Below are positions 1 to 6,510 of a DNA stretch of 7,397 bases, in pieces. Made by a program: the position numbers and the translations under genes. The first letter of the stretch is position 1, and the number at the start of each line of letters is the position of its first letter. Location of the stretch: the NCBI GenBank assembly GCA_946545505.1, contig CAMNNN010000067.1, forward strand, positions 1 to 7,397. The letters are read 5' to 3'. Below the pieces are notes generated by a model, which was given only the letters and a program-made list of their open reading frames with translations, made no database searches and was not told where the DNA came from. Source of the DNA: an uncultured Clostridia bacterium. GTDB taxonomy: Bacteria > Bacillota > Clostridia > Saccharofermentanales > Saccharofermentanaceae.

Positions 1-665
1 TCCACGATACCGTCATAGAAATCCTCCATGCAGCCCGCACCGCCCGAAGCGATAACGGGAACCGGTACAGCATCGGATATCATGGCTGTGATCTCGTTGT
101 CGAAGCCGGACTTGGTTCCGTCCTTGTCCATGGATGTAAGAAGGATCTCGCCCGCACCTAAGGAAACGACTTCCTTCGCCCACCACAAAGCGTCTATACC
201 CGTGGGCTTCGTGCCGCCTGCAATGACGACTTCCCAGCCTGAAGGGAACTTCTCTTTGTCATCACGCCTTTTAACATCAATGGCAACTACAATACACTGT
301 GCTCCGAACATCTCGGAAGCCTTCTTAACGAATGAAGGATCCTTGACTGCAGCCGAGTTAAGAGAAACCTTGTCGGCGCCTGCGTTAAGGATGGCGCGGA
401 TATCTTCCACCGTGCGTATGCCTCCGCCCACCGTGAAAGGTATGAAGACTTCGTTCGCGACTCTCTCGACCATGTCGATGACCGTATCGCGCGCCTCGAG
501 GGTCGCTGTGATGTCGAGGAAGACGAGCTCGTCTGCGCCGGAGAGGTTATACTCTTTCGCGCACTCGACCGGGTCCCCCGCATCCCTTAAGGATACGAAG
601 TTAACGCCCTTTACTACTCTGCCGTCTTTAACATCAAGACAGGGGATTATACGCTTTGTAAGCAT
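1..665 (-). CDS. hisF: Imidazole glycerol phosphate synthase cyclase subunit HisF, 3'-truncated by window edge
   Basis: HisF is a cytoplasmic (beta/alpha)8 barrel. It joins ammonia from HisH to PRFAR and yields imidazole glycerol phosphate plus AICAR. The ATG is the complement of 663-665, and the frame stays open to the window edge, giving 221 residues of a family near 250; about 30 C-terminal residues are missing. The N-terminus reads [20 protein letters not shown], the standard HisF start. Both catalytic aspartates sit at their classical positions, D11 and D130 (in AIDVKRR). Also seen are the first phosphate-binding [17 protein letters not shown] and the second phosphate-binding IASGGAG near the truncated end. 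The gene begins 19 bases inside hisA. Its Shine-Dalgarno is not ideal: GGAAAGG is 13 bases from the ATG and GAAGG only one base away, so coupling to hisA translation is likely (inference). Identity is certain; the C-terminus cannot be assessed. Confidence 0.97.
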   Translation of the reverse strand, partial: MLTKRIIPCLDVKDGRVVKGVNFVSLRDAGDPVECAKEYNLSGADELVFLDITATLEARDTVIDMVERVANEVFIPFTVGGGIRTVEDIRAILNAGADKVSLNSAAVKDPSFVKKASEMFGAQCIVVAIDVKRRDDKEKFPSGWEVVIAGGTKPTGIDALWWAKEVVSLGAGEILLTSMDKDGTKSGFDNEITAMISDAVPVPVIASGGAGCMEDFYDGIV

Positions 666-1360
666 GCCTTCAGGTCTACCTTTCCTTCGTAGATGGCCTT
701 ACCGACGATAACGCCTGCGCAGCCGGAGGTCTTAATATTCATAATATCTTCGTCAGATCCGATTCCGCCCGATGCGATTACATCGAGGCCGGTCTTCTCC
801 ACCATGAGCTTCGTGGATTCGACAGCGGGGCCCGTGAGCATACCGTCGCGGGCAATGTCGGTAAAGACAACCGTCTTCGCTCCTATGGACTTCATGATCT
901 GTCCGAACTCGACTGCATCGATACCGGAACCTGCGGTCCATCCGTCAACTGCAACTTCACCGTCCTTGGCATCGATACCGATCGCTATTTTTTCTTCAAA
1001 CATCTCGATGGCCTTCTCTGTGAAAGCGCGGTCCTTGACGGCAGCTGTTCCGAGAACGCATCTTGATACTCCGTAATCCTCGATCCATCTTCTTAACGTA
1101 TCCATATTACGGATGCCTCCGCCGGTATCGACCTTAAGGCCGGTCTTCTCGGCGATGGCGCGGATGATCTCATGGTTAGTCGGAACGCCTGACTTCGCAG
1201 CATCAAGATCGACCACATGGATCCATTCTGCACCGGCTTCCTTGAACTGCCAGGCCTGTTCGAGCGGATCATCGTTATATACAGTGACCTTGTTGTAGTC
1301 ACCTTTAAGAAGTCTTACGCACTTGCCTCCTAAGAGGTCTACTGCAGGGAGTATTATCAC
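647..1360 (-). CDS. hisA: ProFAR isomerase HisA (phosphoribosylformimino-5-aminoimidazole carboxamide ribotide isomerase)
   Basis: HisA opens the aminoaldose ring of ProFAR to give PRFAR, the substrate of HisF/HisH. It is a 237-residue (beta/alpha)8 barrel, a normal length for the family. The start is [17 protein letters not shown] with the general base at D8, and the partner acid is D130 in [15 protein letters not shown] (79-85) and [10 protein letters not shown] (196-205) are the two phosphate-binding loops, and [13 protein letters not shown] (167-179) is the usual strand-6 region. It starts with GTG, and the alignment leaves no alternative start. The start overlaps the hisH stop as GTGA (4 bases). 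A perfect AAGGAGG lies 8 bases upstream, inside the end of hisH, so initiation should be strong despite the GTG. The 3' end overlaps hisF by 19 bases. A dual HisA/TrpF (PriA) role is not indicated by position. Confidence 0.97.
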   Translation of the reverse strand: MIILPAVDLLGGKCVRLLKGDYNKVTVYNDDPLEQAWQFKEAGAEWIHVVDLDAAKSGVPTNHEIIRAIAEKTGLKVDTGGGIRNMDTLRRWIEDYGVSRCVLGTAAVKDRAFTEKAIEMFEEKIAIGIDAKDGEVAVDGWTAGSGIDAVEFGQIMKSIGAKTVVFTDIARDGMLTGPAVESTKLMVEKTGLDVIASGGIGSDEDIMNIKTSGCAGVIVGKAIYEGKVDLKACLQSV

Positions 1361-1980
1361 TTCTTTATCCTCCTTGCGAATCTTTCGAGTATCTGAAGTC
1401 CCGCTTCACCGCTTTTCTCGGGATGGAACTGTGTGGCAAAGATATTGCCGTGCTCAAGGGCACACGCGTACTTTATACCGTACTCGGTGTAAGCCGCCGC
1501 ATCTTCCTTCTCTTCGGGATCGCAGTAAAACGAGTGCACGAAATAAACATAGTCGCCGTCACGCAGAAGACTTCCCTTCACATCCGTGAGCTTATTCCAG
1601 CCCATCTGGGGAACCTTAAGTCCCTGATCCACAGTCTTGTCAGCAGGAAACTTCTTTACTGTTCCGGGAATCAGACCGAGGCCTTTGATATTGCCGTCGA
1701 CCGCACCCTCTTCGGATTCGGAAAGCAGAAGCTGCATTCCGAGGCATATACCGAGAACAGGCTTGCCCGAAGAGGCGAAGTCCTTCACCGCGGTATCAAG
1801 ACCTTTCTCCTTAAGAGCCTGCATGGCAGGGGCATACGCACCTACTCCCGGAAGGATAAGGGCGTCAGCACCCGCGATGACGGAAGGGTCACTTGTTATA
1901 ACGCACTCCCTGTGCATGTATTCGAGGGCTTTGCGCACTGAGGCGAGATTGCCCATCTTATAGTCAACTATGGCTATCAC
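1357..1980 (-). CDS. hisH: Imidazole glycerol phosphate synthase glutaminase subunit HisH
   Basis: HisH is the class I glutamine amidotransferase subunit. It hydrolyses glutamine and passes ammonia through the HisF barrel. It has 207 residues, the usual length. The triad is complete: the nucleophile C79 in LGICLGMQLL, and H186 and E188 in FATQFHPEKSG. The LPGVGAYAPAM segment (43-53) carries the PGVG oxyanion strand typical of HisH, and VPQMGWNKL and VYFVHSFY are also family hallmarks. The start is GTG followed by IAIVDYKMGN, which matches the HisH N-terminus. It lies 6 bases after the purC stop. The only nearby Shine-Dalgarno-like stretch is AAGGA, 13 bases away within the end of purC, so initiation may be weaker than for hisA and may depend on coupling (inference). 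It is separated from its partner hisF by hisA, as is common. Confidence 0.97.
   Translation of the reverse strand: MIAIVDYKMGNLASVRKALEYMHRECVITSDPSVIAGADALILPGVGAYAPAMQALKEKGLDTAVKDFASSGKPVLGICLGMQLLLSESEEGAVDGNIKGLGLIPGTVKKFPADKTVDQGLKVPQMGWNKLTDVKGSLLRDGDYVYFVHSFYCDPEEKEDAAAYTEYGIKYACALEHGNIFATQFHPEKSGEAGLQILERFARRIKK
1369..1375 (-). promoter_or_regulatory. Ribosome binding site of hisA
   Basis: A perfect AAGGAGG lies 8 bases before the hisA GTG, within the last codons of hisH. It supports the GTG at 1360 as the true start and offsets the weaker start codon. Confidence 0.85.
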
Positions 1981-1986
1981 TTATGC

Positions 1987-2868
1987 TCAGATTTCCTTGC
2001 CTGTAAGTCTGCTGTAGCACTCGCGGTACTTCTCGGCAGTCTTGTTGATGATCTCCTCGGGGAGTGTCGGTGCGGGATATGTCTTATCCCAGTCAAGTGT
2101 CTCGAGCCACTCTCTTAAGAACTGCTTGTCGAAGCTCTTCTGAGCGTGTCCGGGCTCGTAGTCAGCAGCATCCCAGAATCTGGATGAGTCAGGTGTGAAC
2201 ATCTCATCGCATACCGTAAGCACGCCGTCGATCTTACCGAACTCGAACTTGGTGTCGGCGAGGATGAGGCCCTTCGTGAGAGCGAACTCGGATACCTTGT
2301 TATAAAGAGCGATGGAAGCATCGCGAAGTCCCTTGGCATCCTCTTCACCGATCAGGTCAACGAGCTGCTCGTATGTGATGTTGATATCGTGGCCGCTCTC
2401 TTCCTTTGTGGAAGGTGTGAACAAAGGCTCGGGGAGCTTATCGCCCTGTACCAGGCCCTCGGGCATCTTGATGCCGCCGACAGTACCCTTAGCCTTGTAC
2501 TCCTTCAAAGCGGAGCCCTCGAGGTAACCTCTTACGATACACTCTGCAGGAAGCATCTTAGCCTTCTTAACGAGCATGGATCTTCCCTCGAGCTCTTCCT
2601 TATACTTATCGAAGCCCATAGGATACTTCGATACATCTGTCGTGATGACATGGTTCGGAATGATATCCTTGGTGAAGTCGAACCAGAAAGCGGAGATCGA
2701 CGAGAGCACCTTACCCTTGTCAGGGATCAGTTCGTCGAATACGACGTCGAATGCAGATATTCTGTCTGTAACGATAAGCAGAAGGCTGTCGCCAAGATCG
2801 TAGATGTTTCTTACCTTACCCTTGGCAAGCACCGGCTGCTCGATAAAATCAGTATCCTTAATAAGCAT
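1987..2868 (-). CDS. purC: SAICAR synthetase PurC (phosphoribosylaminoimidazole-succinocarboxamide synthase), long form
   Basis: PurC condenses CAIR with aspartate using ATP to give SAICAR in purine synthesis. Diagnostic stretches are the glycine-rich nucleotide loop GKVRNIYDLGD (17-27), TDRISAFDVV (34-43), the first signature LPAECIVRGYLEGSA (106-120), the second signature LILADTKFEFG (201-211) and DEMFTPDSSRFW (221-232). At 293 residues it is longer than the roughly 235-240-residue enzyme of E. coli and B. subtilis, and nearer the length of yeast Ade1-type proteins. The extra length includes the segment near 135-160 and the C-terminal end (PGHAQKSFDKQFLREWL onward). The ATG has GGAGGA 8 bases upstream. 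It lies 21 bases after hisB and 6 before hisH, in the same direction as the his genes. Its product feeds AICAR through PurB, the same compound HisF/HisH release. No frameshift or lost motif is visible, so it should be active. Family identity is firm; the reason for its position is inference. Confidence 0.95.
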   Translation of the reverse strand: MLIKDTDFIEQPVLAKGKVRNIYDLGDSLLLIVTDRISAFDVVFDELIPDKGKVLSSISAFWFDFTKDIIPNHVITTDVSKYPMGFDKYKEELEGRSMLVKKAKMLPAECIVRGYLEGSALKEYKAKGTVGGIKMPEGLVQGDKLPEPLFTPSTKEESGHDINITYEQLVDLIGEEDAKGLRDASIALYNKVSEFALTKGLILADTKFEFGKIDGVLTVCDEMFTPDSSRFWDAADYEPGHAQKSFDKQFLREWLETLDWDKTYPAPTLPEEIINKTAEKYRECYSRLTGKEI

Positions 2869-2876
2869 GTTTATAT

Positions 2877-2882
2877 TCCTCC
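2877..2882 (-). promoter_or_regulatory. Ribosome binding site of purC
   Basis: GGAGGA lies 8 bases before the purC ATG in the 21-base gap after hisB. purC therefore carries its own strong initiation signal and does not rely on translational coupling with hisB. Confidence 0.8.
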
Positions 2883-2889
2883 GAATAAA

Positions 2890-3480
2890 TTATAAGCTTC
2901 CTTTGGTGGAGACGATCTGTCCTTCGAATCTCGGATCGATCTCCGCCGCCTGTCTTAAAGCTCTTGCAAGAGCCTTGAACATGGCCTCCGCCTTGTGGTG
3001 GTCGTTAGTACCGTAAGGGGCGCTGATGTGCAGCGTGATTCCAGCATTATACGCGAAAGATCTCATAAATTCCTCTACAAGCTGCGTATCCATCGTACCC
3101 ATCATGTCACCCTTGAACTCACAGTCAAAGACTATAAAAGGTCTGCCGGAGATATCGATAACCGCTTCGCCGAGCGCTTCGTCCATCGGGATCTTGGCGT
3201 CGCCGTAGCGTCTGATGCCGACTTTATCGCCCAGAGCTTCCTTAAGAGCCTGACCCAGAACGATGCCCGTATCCTCCACAGAGTGATGTGCATCAACCTC
3301 GAGATCTCCCTTGCAGGTGATCTTCATGTCGATACCGGAGTGCTTTGACAAAGCCGTGAGCATGTGATCGAAGAATCCGATTCCTGTCGAGATCTCGCTC
3401 TCACCCTTACCGTCTATGTCGATGATAACGGTTATATCAGTCTCTTTTGTCTTTCTGGCAATCTCAGCGGTTCTTGGCAT
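2890..3480 (-). CDS. hisB: Imidazoleglycerol-phosphate dehydratase HisB (monofunctional)
   Basis: HisB dehydrates imidazole glycerol phosphate to imidazole acetol phosphate in the cytoplasm; the family is a manganese enzyme that assembles as a 24-mer. With the ATG at 3480 the protein has 196 residues, the normal size for the dehydratase-only form. Metal-binding motifs are present: GIGFFDHML (33-41), DAHHSVED (63-70) and DHHKAEAMFKALA (160-172). An in-frame start at 3558 would add 26 arginine- and serine-rich residues that simply read through hisC in another frame. The internal start is preferred because GAGGAGGT lies 5 bases upstream and the protein then opens MPRTAEIARKT, like its family. 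The start overlaps hisC by 17 bases. No histidinol-phosphatase domain is fused, unlike E. coli HisB. Confidence 0.96.
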   Translation of the reverse strand: MPRTAEIARKTKETDITVIIDIDGKGESEISTGIGFFDHMLTALSKHSGIDMKITCKGDLEVDAHHSVEDTGIVLGQALKEALGDKVGIRRYGDAKIPMDEALGEAVIDISGRPFIVFDCEFKGDMMGTMDTQLVEEFMRSFAYNAGITLHISAPYGTNDHHKAEAMFKALARALRQAAEIDPRFEGQIVSTKGSL

Positions 3481-4564
3481 CGTTGACCTCCTCACCCACT
3501 GCGGCAATAAACTGCTCCATCTCCTCTCTCGTTCCGATCGTGATACGGAGCCTGTCATTTATTCCCGGCGTTTTAAAATACCTTACAAGTATACCCTTCC
3601 CGCGAAGGTTTATGTATAACGATTCTGCGTCAATTCCCTCGGGCGGCTTCGCGAAGATGAAGTTCGCGGATGAATCCGGCATCGTGAATCCGAGCTTTCT
3701 GAGTTCATCCTGAGTATACTTTCTAGTCTCGATTATCTTCTTTATGCATTCTTCGTGATACTTCACATCGGATACTGAAGCTGCCGCGATCTTCTGTGCG
3801 AGTCTGTCAGTGGGATAAGAATTGAATGAATCCCTCGCGCGCTTCAGGCCTTCGATAAGCTCCTCGGATGCGATGGCATAACCTACTCTTAATCCGGCAA
3901 GGCTGTAGGACTTCGATGTCGTTCTTACGACAGCGAGGTTCGGGCACTCGGGAAGCAGGCTCACCGCGGTCTCATAAGGATCCGCGAACTCGGCATAGGC
4001 CTCGTCGATGAGCACTACCGAATCGGGATTGCCCTGACAGATCTTTCTGATCTCTTCTACGGAAATGGAGCGCGATGTAGGCGCATTGGGATTGGCGATA
4101 ACGATACCGCAGTTAGGAACTCCGATATAGTCGTCAGCCGATACTGCCATGTCCTCCCTTAGAGGGATCTTCTTCGATCTTATTCCGTAGAACTTCTCGA
4201 AAACGGGGTAGAAGCTGTAGCTGAACTCAGGGGTAAGCACTGGAAGCTCCGTGTTCTCCTCCTGCTCGAAAAAAGTCTGGAAGCACAGCGCCAGCACCTC
4301 GTCAGAACCGTTGCCCGCGAATACCTGTGAGGACTTCACTCCTTCGACCCGTGCGACGGCATCGATGAACTCGGTGCCGTTAGTGTCCGGATACAGTCTT
4401 AAGTCGGCTACATCGAAGCTTCGAAGAACCGCTCTCGCCCTCGGTGAAGGCGGGTACGGATTCTCATTCGTGTTAAGCTTGATGACCTTCTGTCCCTTCT
4501 TCGGCTGCTCACCTGCGACATAAGGCTCAGCTTCGTTTATCTTCTTGTTCCAATACTTACTCAT
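3464..4564 (-). CDS. hisC: Histidinol-phosphate aminotransferase HisC
   Basis: HisC is a PLP-dependent fold-type I aminotransferase. It converts imidazole acetol phosphate and glutamate to histidinol phosphate and 2-oxoglutarate. It has 366 residues, the usual length. The PLP lysine is K218 in TTSKSYSLAGLRVGYA, with R226 eight residues later. D187 and Y190 lie in VLIDEAYAEF, the cofactor-ring asparagine is in IANPNAPTS (156-164), and the substrate carboxylate arginine is in RLRITIGT (338-345). The opening NTNENPYPPSP (31-41) and GNGSDEVLAL (84-93) are typical of HisC. The ATG directly follows the hisD stop (TAAATG), with GAGGA 4 bases upstream inside the end of hisD. Its last codons hold the hisB ribosome binding site. 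Related aromatic aminotransferases look similar, but the operon position settles the assignment. Confidence 0.96.
   Translation of the reverse strand: MSKYWNKKINEAEPYVAGEQPKKGQKVIKLNTNENPYPPSPRARAVLRSFDVADLRLYPDTNGTEFIDAVARVEGVKSSQVFAGNGSDEVLALCFQTFFEQEENTELPVLTPEFSYSFYPVFEKFYGIRSKKIPLREDMAVSADDYIGVPNCGIVIANPNAPTSRSISVEEIRKICQGNPDSVVLIDEAYAEFADPYETAVSLLPECPNLAVVRTTSKSYSLAGLRVGYAIASEELIEGLKRARDSFNSYPTDRLAQKIAAASVSDVKYHEECIKKIIETRKYTQDELRKLGFTMPDSSANFIFAKPPEGIDAESLYINLRGKGILVRYFKTPGINDRLRITIGTREEMEQFIAAVGEEVNDAKNR
3486..3493 (-). promoter_or_regulatory. Ribosome binding site of hisB (decides the start)
   Basis: GAGGAGGT lies 5 bases before the ATG at 3480 and inside the 3' end of hisC. It selects this ATG over the in-frame upstream start at 3558, whose extra residues do not resemble any HisB N-terminus. 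Confidence 0.85.
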
Positions 4565-5872
4565 TTAATCCTCGAATCTTGATTCGATCGAAGCGGCGTG
4601 ACAGTCGAGTCCCTCGCTTCGCGCGAATTTTGCTACATCCTTATATACATCTCTTAATGATTCTTCATTATAGTTAATAACACTCATCTTCTTGTAGAAG
4701 TCTCCCGTGTTAAGAGGTGAGAAGAATCTTGCCGTACCGCTCGTAGGAAGCGTATGGTTCGGACCTGCGAAATAATCTCCGAGAGGCTCCGGTGAGAAGT
4801 TGCCCATGAATACGGCACCTGCATTATTGATCTTGTTAAGAGCTGCTTCGGGATCTGCTACACAAAGCTCGAGGTGCTCGGGAGCAAGCTCCTCGGAGAA
4901 AGCGATCGCCGTATCGAGATCATCAACACTTATGACGGAACTGTAATTCGCCATAGAACCCTCAAGCTGGGCCTGACGGGTTGCCGCATCCGATCTTCTG
5001 TCGGCAGCTTCCCAGATCTTACGCGCGAGACCCTCTCCCACTGCGAGAACGATAGCTGAAGCAAGCTTGTCGTGCTCAGCCTGAGCGAGCATGTCTGCTG
5101 CCACGAACTCGGGGTTAGACGACTCATCAGCGATGATGATGACCTCGGAAGGTCCTGCGAACATATCGATATCCACCTGTCCGTACACGAGTCTCTTTGC
5201 CGTGTTAACGAAGATATTACCGGGACCGCAGATCTTATCAACTCTCGGGATAGTCTCCGTTCCGTATGCCATTGCCGCGATTGCCTGTGAGCCTCCGACC
5301 TTATAGATCTCGGTGGCACCTGCGATGTCAGCCGCGGCGAGAATAACGGGAGCGATAGTTCCGTCAGCTCTGGGAGGCGTGCAGAATACGATACGGGGAA
5401 CGCCTGCCACCGAAGCGGGAATGACGTCCATCAGGACCGTGGAAGGCAGAGGTGCCGTACCGCCCGGGACATAAACGCCCGCGACTGTGATGGGCCTTAC
5501 GCGGACACCGATCTTGGAGCCCTTGGCCGTATCCATCATGAAGCCCTCTTCCTTCTGCTTCTCATGGAACACCCTGATATTCTCCGCGGCAGTCTTCATG
5601 ATGCGCAGAAGCTCGGGATCTTCCTTCTCGAGTGAAGCGTAGGCGCTCTTAATCTCATCAGCCGTAACCTTCATGGTTCCGGGTGTGAGCTCAGCCTTAT
5701 CGAATTTCTTCGTATATTCGAGCACAGCCTCGTCGCCTCTTGCTCTTATGTCATCGATAACGCCCTGAACAGTCGTGATGACGGGACCTAAATCCATCTT
5801 GCCTCTCGCGCCGAGCTTATCGCAGACTTCTTTCAGATTATCTATAGTTCCGTTTACAAACTTACATTTCAT
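4565..5872 (-). CDS. hisD: Histidinol dehydrogenase HisD
   Basis: HisD catalyses the last two steps, the four-electron oxidation of L-histidinol to L-histidine with NAD+. It is a zinc-dependent homodimer. At 435 residues it matches the family. By comparison with the E. coli enzyme, the zinc ligands are Q264 and H267 (MLAQAEHD), D366 ([12 protein letters not shown]) and H425 (LDCHAAS). The catalytic pair is E332-H333 (LAPEHLE). Further hallmarks are [16 protein letters not shown] (133-148), [10 protein letters not shown] (213-222) and FAGPSEV (238-244). The ATG overlaps the hisG stop as ATGA. AGGTGG, an imperfect Shine-Dalgarno, lies 7 bases upstream within hisG. The stop abuts the hisC ATG. 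No domain is missing. Confidence 0.97.
   Translation of the reverse strand: MKCKFVNGTIDNLKEVCDKLGARGKMDLGPVITTVQGVIDDIRARGDEAVLEYTKKFDKAELTPGTMKVTADEIKSAYASLEKEDPELLRIMKTAAENIRVFHEKQKEEGFMMDTAKGSKIGVRVRPITVAGVYVPGGTAPLPSTVLMDVIPASVAGVPRIVFCTPPRADGTIAPVILAAADIAGATEIYKVGGSQAIAAMAYGTETIPRVDKICGPGNIFVNTAKRLVYGQVDIDMFAGPSEVIIIADESSNPEFVAADMLAQAEHDKLASAIVLAVGEGLARKIWEAADRRSDAATRQAQLEGSMANYSSVISVDDLDTAIAFSEELAPEHLELCVADPEAALNKINNAGAVFMGNFSPEPLGDYFAGPNHTLPTSGTARFFSPLNTGDFYKKMSVINYNEESLRDVYKDVAKFARSEGLDCHAASIESRFED
4569..4573 (-). promoter_or_regulatory. Ribosome binding site of hisC (short spacing)
   Basis: GAGGA lies 4 bases before the hisC ATG, in the last codons of hisD, with the hisD TAA directly between it and the ATG. 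The spacing is short, and coupling to hisD termination is likely. Confidence 0.55.
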
Positions 5873-6507
5873 AACAGTGCCACCTGTTCCTTGATCTTCT
5901 CTACCATCGGCTTGATCTCCGATGACTTCATCTTCATCGATACGCGGTTGACCACCACTCTCGCTGAGATGTCTGCTACAGTCTCGATTACGTCAAGACC
6001 GTTCTCCTTAAGTGTTCTTCCCGACTCGACTATATCCACGATACAGTCGGCCAGGCCGATAAGGGGAGCCAATTCGATGGAACCGTTGAGCTTGATGATC
6101 TCGACGCTCTCCTTCTTAACCCCCTCGAAATAAGCTCTCGTGATATTCGGATACTTCGTCGCGATCCTCTTGTTCGGAATCAGGTCGAGCTTTCCATCCT
6201 TAAGGTCGACAGGACCTGCGACACACATACGGCACTTGCCGAATCCCAGGTCAGCTACTTCGTACAAATCTCTTCCCTCTTCGAGGAGAGTATCCTTACC
6301 TACGAATCCGATATCAGCCGCGCCGTACTCTACATAAGTAGGAACGTCCGCAGGCTTTGCCATGATGAATCTCAATCCCGCCTTCTCGTCTTCGAGGATG
6401 AGCTTTCTTGACTCGTCCTTAGCTGCGGTGCAGTCGTAACCCGCATTCTCGAGAAGCATTATCGCCTTCTCGGCAAGTCTTCCTTTTGATAAAGCTATCG
6501 TCAGCAT
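5869..6507 (-). CDS. hisG: ATP phosphoribosyltransferase catalytic subunit HisG, short form
   Basis: HisG joins PRPP and ATP to form phosphoribosyl-ATP, the committed and feedback-controlled first step. At 212 residues this is the short form (HisG-S), which lacks the C-terminal ACT-like histidine-binding domain of the roughly 300-residue E. coli enzyme. The short form is known to need HisZ for activity and regulation, and hisZ lies just upstream. The opening [15 protein letters not shown] is typical. The PRPP-binding loop is in [14 protein letters not shown] (157-170), preceded by [24 protein letters not shown] (62-74) is also conserved. The ATG lies 3 bases after the hisZ stop, with a strong purine-rich GAGGGGGAG 6 bases upstream. 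The stop overlaps hisD by 4 bases. Confidence 0.97.
   Translation of the reverse strand: MLTIALSKGRLAEKAIMLLENAGYDCTAAKDESRKLILEDEKAGLRFIMAKPADVPTYVEYGAADIGFVGKDTLLEEGRDLYEVADLGFGKCRMCVAGPVDLKDGKLDLIPNKRIATKYPNITRAYFEGVKKESVEIIKLNGSIELAPLIGLADCIVDIVESGRTLKENGLDVIETVADISARVVVNRVSMKMKSSEIKPMVEKIKEQVALL
5880..5885 (-). promoter_or_regulatory. Ribosome binding site of hisD (imperfect)
   Basis: AGGTGG, one mismatch from AGGAGG, lies 7 bases before the hisD ATG and inside the end of hisG. The ATGA overlap with the hisG stop suggests coupled re-initiation as well. Confidence 0.6.
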
Positions 6508-6510
6508 TCT

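Noticed and set aside
28..711. Long open frame on the plus strand (227 codons) opposite hisF
   Set aside because: It is the complement of a clear hisF reading frame with conserved catalytic residues. The antisense translation is serine/threonine/proline-rich with no recognisable domain, as expected of a shadow frame.
1423..1941. Plus-strand open frame (172 codons) opposite hisH
   Set aside because: It lies wholly inside hisH, whose triad and motifs are intact. I see no own ribosome site or known motif.
2869..2889. Possible terminator in the hisB-purC gap
   Set aside because: The 21 bases are AT-rich but have no GC-rich stem followed by a T run, and they hold the purC ribosome site.
2389..2895. 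Plus-strand open frame (168 codons) opposite purC
   Set aside because: It is antisense to the conserved PurC signatures, with no recognisable domain in its translation.
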